64,000 nt of DNA. Origin: Aquimarina latercula DSM 2041 (GTDB lineage Bacteria > Bacteroidota > Bacteroidia > Flavobacteriales > Flavobacteriaceae). Made by a program: the position numbers and the translations under genes. Where the stretch lies: NCBI RefSeq assembly GCF_000430645.1, contig NZ_AUMK01000019.1:16802-80801 (forward strand). Direction: 5' to 3'. The notes under the pieces are model-generated. The model did not search any database, was not told where the DNA came from, and saw nothing but the letters and a program-made list of their open reading frames with translations. Positions 63,643 through 64,000 of the stretch are shown here, in pieces (within the stretch, counting starts at the first letter, position 1; each line of letters begins with the position of its first letter).

Positions 63643-63721
63643 TCCTAAAAAGAGTTTACATATTTTATATTAATCCTAAAATAGATTTACAACTTATTCT
63701 TAATCCTATTATTGGTTTACA
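63643..63721 (+). repeat. Three 18-bp direct repeats at the IS end
   Basis: TCCTAAAAAGAGTTTACA (63643-63660), TCCTAAAATAGATTTACA (63674-63691) and TCCTATTATTGGTTTACA (63704-63721), starting 31 and 30 bp apart. TCCTA and TTTACA are invariant. The third copy overlaps the transposase stop codon. Confidence 0.85.
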
Positions 63722-63736
63722 ATAATAGGATTTTTT
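63702..63736 (+). terminator. Terminator at the 3' end of the transposase gene, facing the toxin operon
   Basis: Perfect 12-bp stem AATCCTATTATT / AATAATAGGATT with a 7-base loop followed by six T on the plus strand. It would stop transcription from the toxin-immunity genes entering the IS, or read-in to antisense of the transposase. Confidence 0.75.
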
Positions 63737-64000
63737 ATATAATAATTCTTCCATAGTTTTTCAGTTTTTATATTGTTTTGATGTACTTGGTTTGGGGTAA
63801 GGTTTCCTATACTCATATGTGGTCTTTCGTTATTATATAACTTCACGACAGTTTCTAATAATTCTGTAGCTTCTTGTATGTTTTCTACTTGATAATCGTT
63901 TAGGTATTCTTCCTTTATAATACCATTCACTCTTTCTGCTATTGCATTTTCTAACGGATCTCCATTTTCTGTCATGCTAATCTCAATGTTATTGTTTTTT
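63709..64000 (-). CDS. IS3-family transposase, DDE integrase C-terminal part (5' end outside window)
   Basis: C-terminal 97 residues visible of the catalytic IS3-family OrfB. The frame is open to the right edge (KNNNIEISMTENGDPLENAIAERVNGIIKEEYL), so the apparent ATG at 63975 is internal. The ENAIAERVNGIIKEEYL stretch carries the last catalytic Glu of the DDE triad (usually E in the ENA or NG-K-E block), followed by VVKLYNNERPHMSIGNLTPNQ, the standard C-terminal signature. The gene ends at 63709 in the region of repeats that bind or flank the IS end. Intactness cannot be judged. Confidence 0.92.
   Translation of the reverse strand, partial: KNNNIEISMTENGDPLENAIAERVNGIIKEEYLNDYQVENIQEATELLETVVKLYNNERPHMSIGNLTPNQVHQNNIKTEKLWKNYYIKNPIIVNQ

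Larger units (their letters stand above)
63636..64000 (-). mobile_element. IS3-family insertion sequence, one end
   Basis: The visible end of an IS3-family element whose transposase runs off the right edge. A TG at 63636 (TGTCTCGTCC) is a possible terminal dinucleotide. Three degenerate 18-bp repeats (63643-63660, 63674-63691, 63704-63721), consensus TCCTAWWAWDRRTTTACA, at 30-31-bp spacing lie in the 75 bp between it and the transposase stop. The other end is outside the window, so the terminal inverted repeat cannot be confirmed. Confidence 0.7.

Overview
The window is an AT-rich chromosomal segment from a member of the Bacteroidota, most likely a marine Flavobacteriaceae (Aquimarina-like; the genus is only a guess). 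Supporting signs are paired SusC/SusD proteins, several secreted proteins with type IX secretion (T9SS) C-terminal sorting domains, DUF6443/RHS proteins, many lipoproteins with a Cys near residue 20, lack of Shine-Dalgarno sites, and candidate promoters of the Bacteroidota type (TAnnTTTG as the -7 element). No tRNA, rRNA or CRISPR array was seen.

Region 1 (1-7551): the 3' part of a TPR sensor histidine kinase, then a peptide-export locus on the minus strand. It has a 67-residue precursor with a double-glycine leader and a two-Cys core, a DUF6734-like protein with a glycosyltransferase-like DND motif, a C39-peptidase ABC exporter and an HlyD adaptor. This could make and export a (possibly glycosylated) bacteriocin-like peptide.

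Region 2 (7552-25588): a starch/maltodextrin utilisation locus. SusC, SusD, a SusE-like lipoprotein and a secreted GH13 amylase are on the minus strand. Divergent from them are a LacI-type regulator, an SLC45/MFS sugar transporter, beta-phosphoglucomutase, a GH65 maltose phosphorylase and two exported GH13 enzymes. The inferred flow is starch, oligosaccharides, maltose, then glucose plus beta-glucose-1-phosphate, then glucose-6-phosphate.

Region 3 (25589-32946): two T9SS cargo proteins (one with three 330-bp tandem repeats), then pfkA, gapA and a BadF-type sugar kinase, which fit downstream glycolysis, and a small unknown gene.

Region 4 (32947-54651): a complete-looking nitrate assimilation island: nirB-nirD-DUF4202-sensor kinase, an outer-membrane porin, a NarL-type response regulator, a PilJ-domain secreted protein, narK, nrtABCD-type ABC genes, two paralogous small proteins, a fused nitrate reductase/NADH-oxidoreductase, and a rubredoxin fused to a sirohaem-reductase-like scaffold without the sirohaem cysteines. 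Five promoters here share a near-palindrome (consensus AMGTATTWRTACKT) that abuts the -7 element, with TACGTA boxes further upstream. It looks like the operator of a nitrate regulon and is the strongest regulatory signal in the window.

Region 5 (54652-64000): a small lipoprotein, two large tandem RHS/YD-repeat proteins, the second ending in a PD-(D/E)xK-like nuclease toxin domain (CdiA C-terminal type), a probable immunity gene, and the 3' end of an IS3-family transposase that runs off the window, with three 18-bp repeats at its edge.
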